Positions 48,817 to 49,242 of a stretch of 49,242 bases of DNA are shown here, piece after piece. The notes beneath the pieces are model-generated. The model searched no databases and was not told where the DNA came from. It was given only the letters and a program-made list of their open reading frames with translations. A program made the position numbers and the translations under genes. Numbering within the stretch: the stretch's first letter is position 1; each line of letters opens with the position of its first letter. Source of the stretch: DATIJP01 sp964569185 (lineage in GTDB: Bacteria; Chlamydiota; Chlamydiia; Chlamydiales; Rhabdochlamydiaceae); NCBI GenBank assembly GCA_964569185.1, contig CAZMTP010000004.1, positions 1-49,242 on the forward strand. The letters are read 5' to 3'.

Positions 48817-49242
48817 TTAACTATAGAGGGAGGAAATCGACTTGGCTTCGACGATCGATTCAATCGCTTTGCCAAAAAGAGGAGCTACAGAAACCACTTC
48901 AATCCGACTTTTTGAGTCTTTTTTTGCGTGTGGCACTGTATTTGTCACCCATATCTTTTCAATCGCACTTTCCTCGAGACCGCTCTTCACAAAGAGCCCA
49001 TGAGTGGCAACCGCAAAAACCTGTTTTGCGCCTGCTTTTTTACACACTCGGGCAGCAATGCTCAGCGTTGTCCCTGTCGAAACCATGTCATCTACAAGAA
49101 GGACATTTCTATTTTCTACCTTCCCAATGAGCGCTTCTGTTTCGACACGCTCTGCGCTTACTCGACGCTTATCCACAATGGCCAAATCGGCCTTAACGGC
49201 TCCAGCAAAAGCTCTGGCAAGTTTAATACTGCCAAGGTCGGG
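48817..49242 (-). CDS. prs: ribose-phosphate pyrophosphokinase, 5' part outside the window
   Basis: The frame is open to the window edge, so only the C-terminal 141 residues are seen. They begin PDLGSIKLARAFAGAVKADL and AIVDKRRVSAERVE, then the PRPP-binding loop NVLLVDDMVSTGTTLSIAAR, and AVATHGLFVKSGLEES. These match the second half of PRPP synthetase, which makes phosphoribosyl pyrophosphate for nucleotide synthesis. Members of Chlamydiaceae, as I recall, lack prs, so its presence suggests a lineage with fuller nucleotide metabolism. A Met at 49185 is internal, not the true start. Confidence 0.93.
   Translation of the reverse strand, partial: PDLGSIKLARAFAGAVKADLAIVDKRRVSAERVETEALIGKVENRNVLLVDDMVSTGTTLSIAARVCKKAGAKQVFAVATHGLFVKSGLEESAIEKIWVTNTVPHAKKDSKSRIEVVSVAPLFGKAIESIVEAKSISSLYS

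Overview
The window looks like a chromosome segment from a member of the phylum Chlamydiota outside the classical Chlamydia genus (an environmental or 'Chlamydia-like' lineage). Reasons: the gene order rpsA-nusA-infB-rbfA-truB-ribF-ychF-sctU-sctV-sctW(copN)-chaperone-malQ matches, from memory, the Chlamydia trachomatis order CT098-CT087. The accC-accB-efp-rpe group (CT124-CT121) and the ispE-rplI-rpsR-rpsF-pth-rplY group (CT804-CT799) are also recognisable. The genus cannot be fixed from the sequence alone. A run of exactly 100 N (29876-29975) shows the window crosses a scaffold gap.

Layout. 1-1781: the end of a tRNA-Val, a tRNA-Asp, a YitT-type membrane protein and a LOG-family protein. 1748-4837 (minus): an orphan rfbA and two AT-rich, Ser-rich paralogous genes of unknown function. 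4838-9563 (minus): a tightly packed operon rpe-yvcK-HAD-efp-accB-accC, whose genes mostly overlap or abut. 9650-14410: an exported EEP-fold hydrolase, a small gene framed by near-perfect inverted repeats, a large unknown protein, and a catalytic-only aspartokinase. 14459-23429: the rpsA-to-ychF translation and transcription operon, interrupted by a small unknown minus-strand gene. 23579-29875: type III secretion core genes sctU-sctV-sctW plus a chaperone, then malQ. 29976-35256: an accessory zone with a truncated RING-finger gene, an exported transglutaminase/TPR protein, small unknown genes, a Pro-rich membrane protein with DsbB, and an RDD protein. 35297-43361: rpmB, a phospholipase-D-family protein, marC, truA, map, dinD, a coiled-coil membrane protein, an M20 peptidase, a small protein and htpX. 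43371-49242 (minus): heptose genes hldE-hldD, ispE, rplI-rpsR-rpsF, pth, rplY and the 3' part of prs.

How the genes fit together. Most genes are housekeeping: translation, tRNA modification, fatty-acid initiation (AccBC), flavin, isoprenoid and LPS-core heptose synthesis. Type III secretion genes sit directly behind the translation block. AT-rich insertions between these blocks hold lineage-specific and possibly host-directed genes.

Most interesting observations: (i) a eukaryote-type RING-H2 domain cut by the assembly gap; (ii) two adjacent paralogs sharing six ungapped copies of a helix-turn-helix-like motif; (iii) a 563-bp unit bounded by 28/30-matching inverted repeats; (iv) a dispersed, hairpin-forming intergenic repeat in three copies; (v) an NPIH in place of the NPTH self-cleavage motif of SctU; (vi) degenerate second domains in RibF and HldE. 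No CRISPR array, prophage or recognisable transposase was seen.
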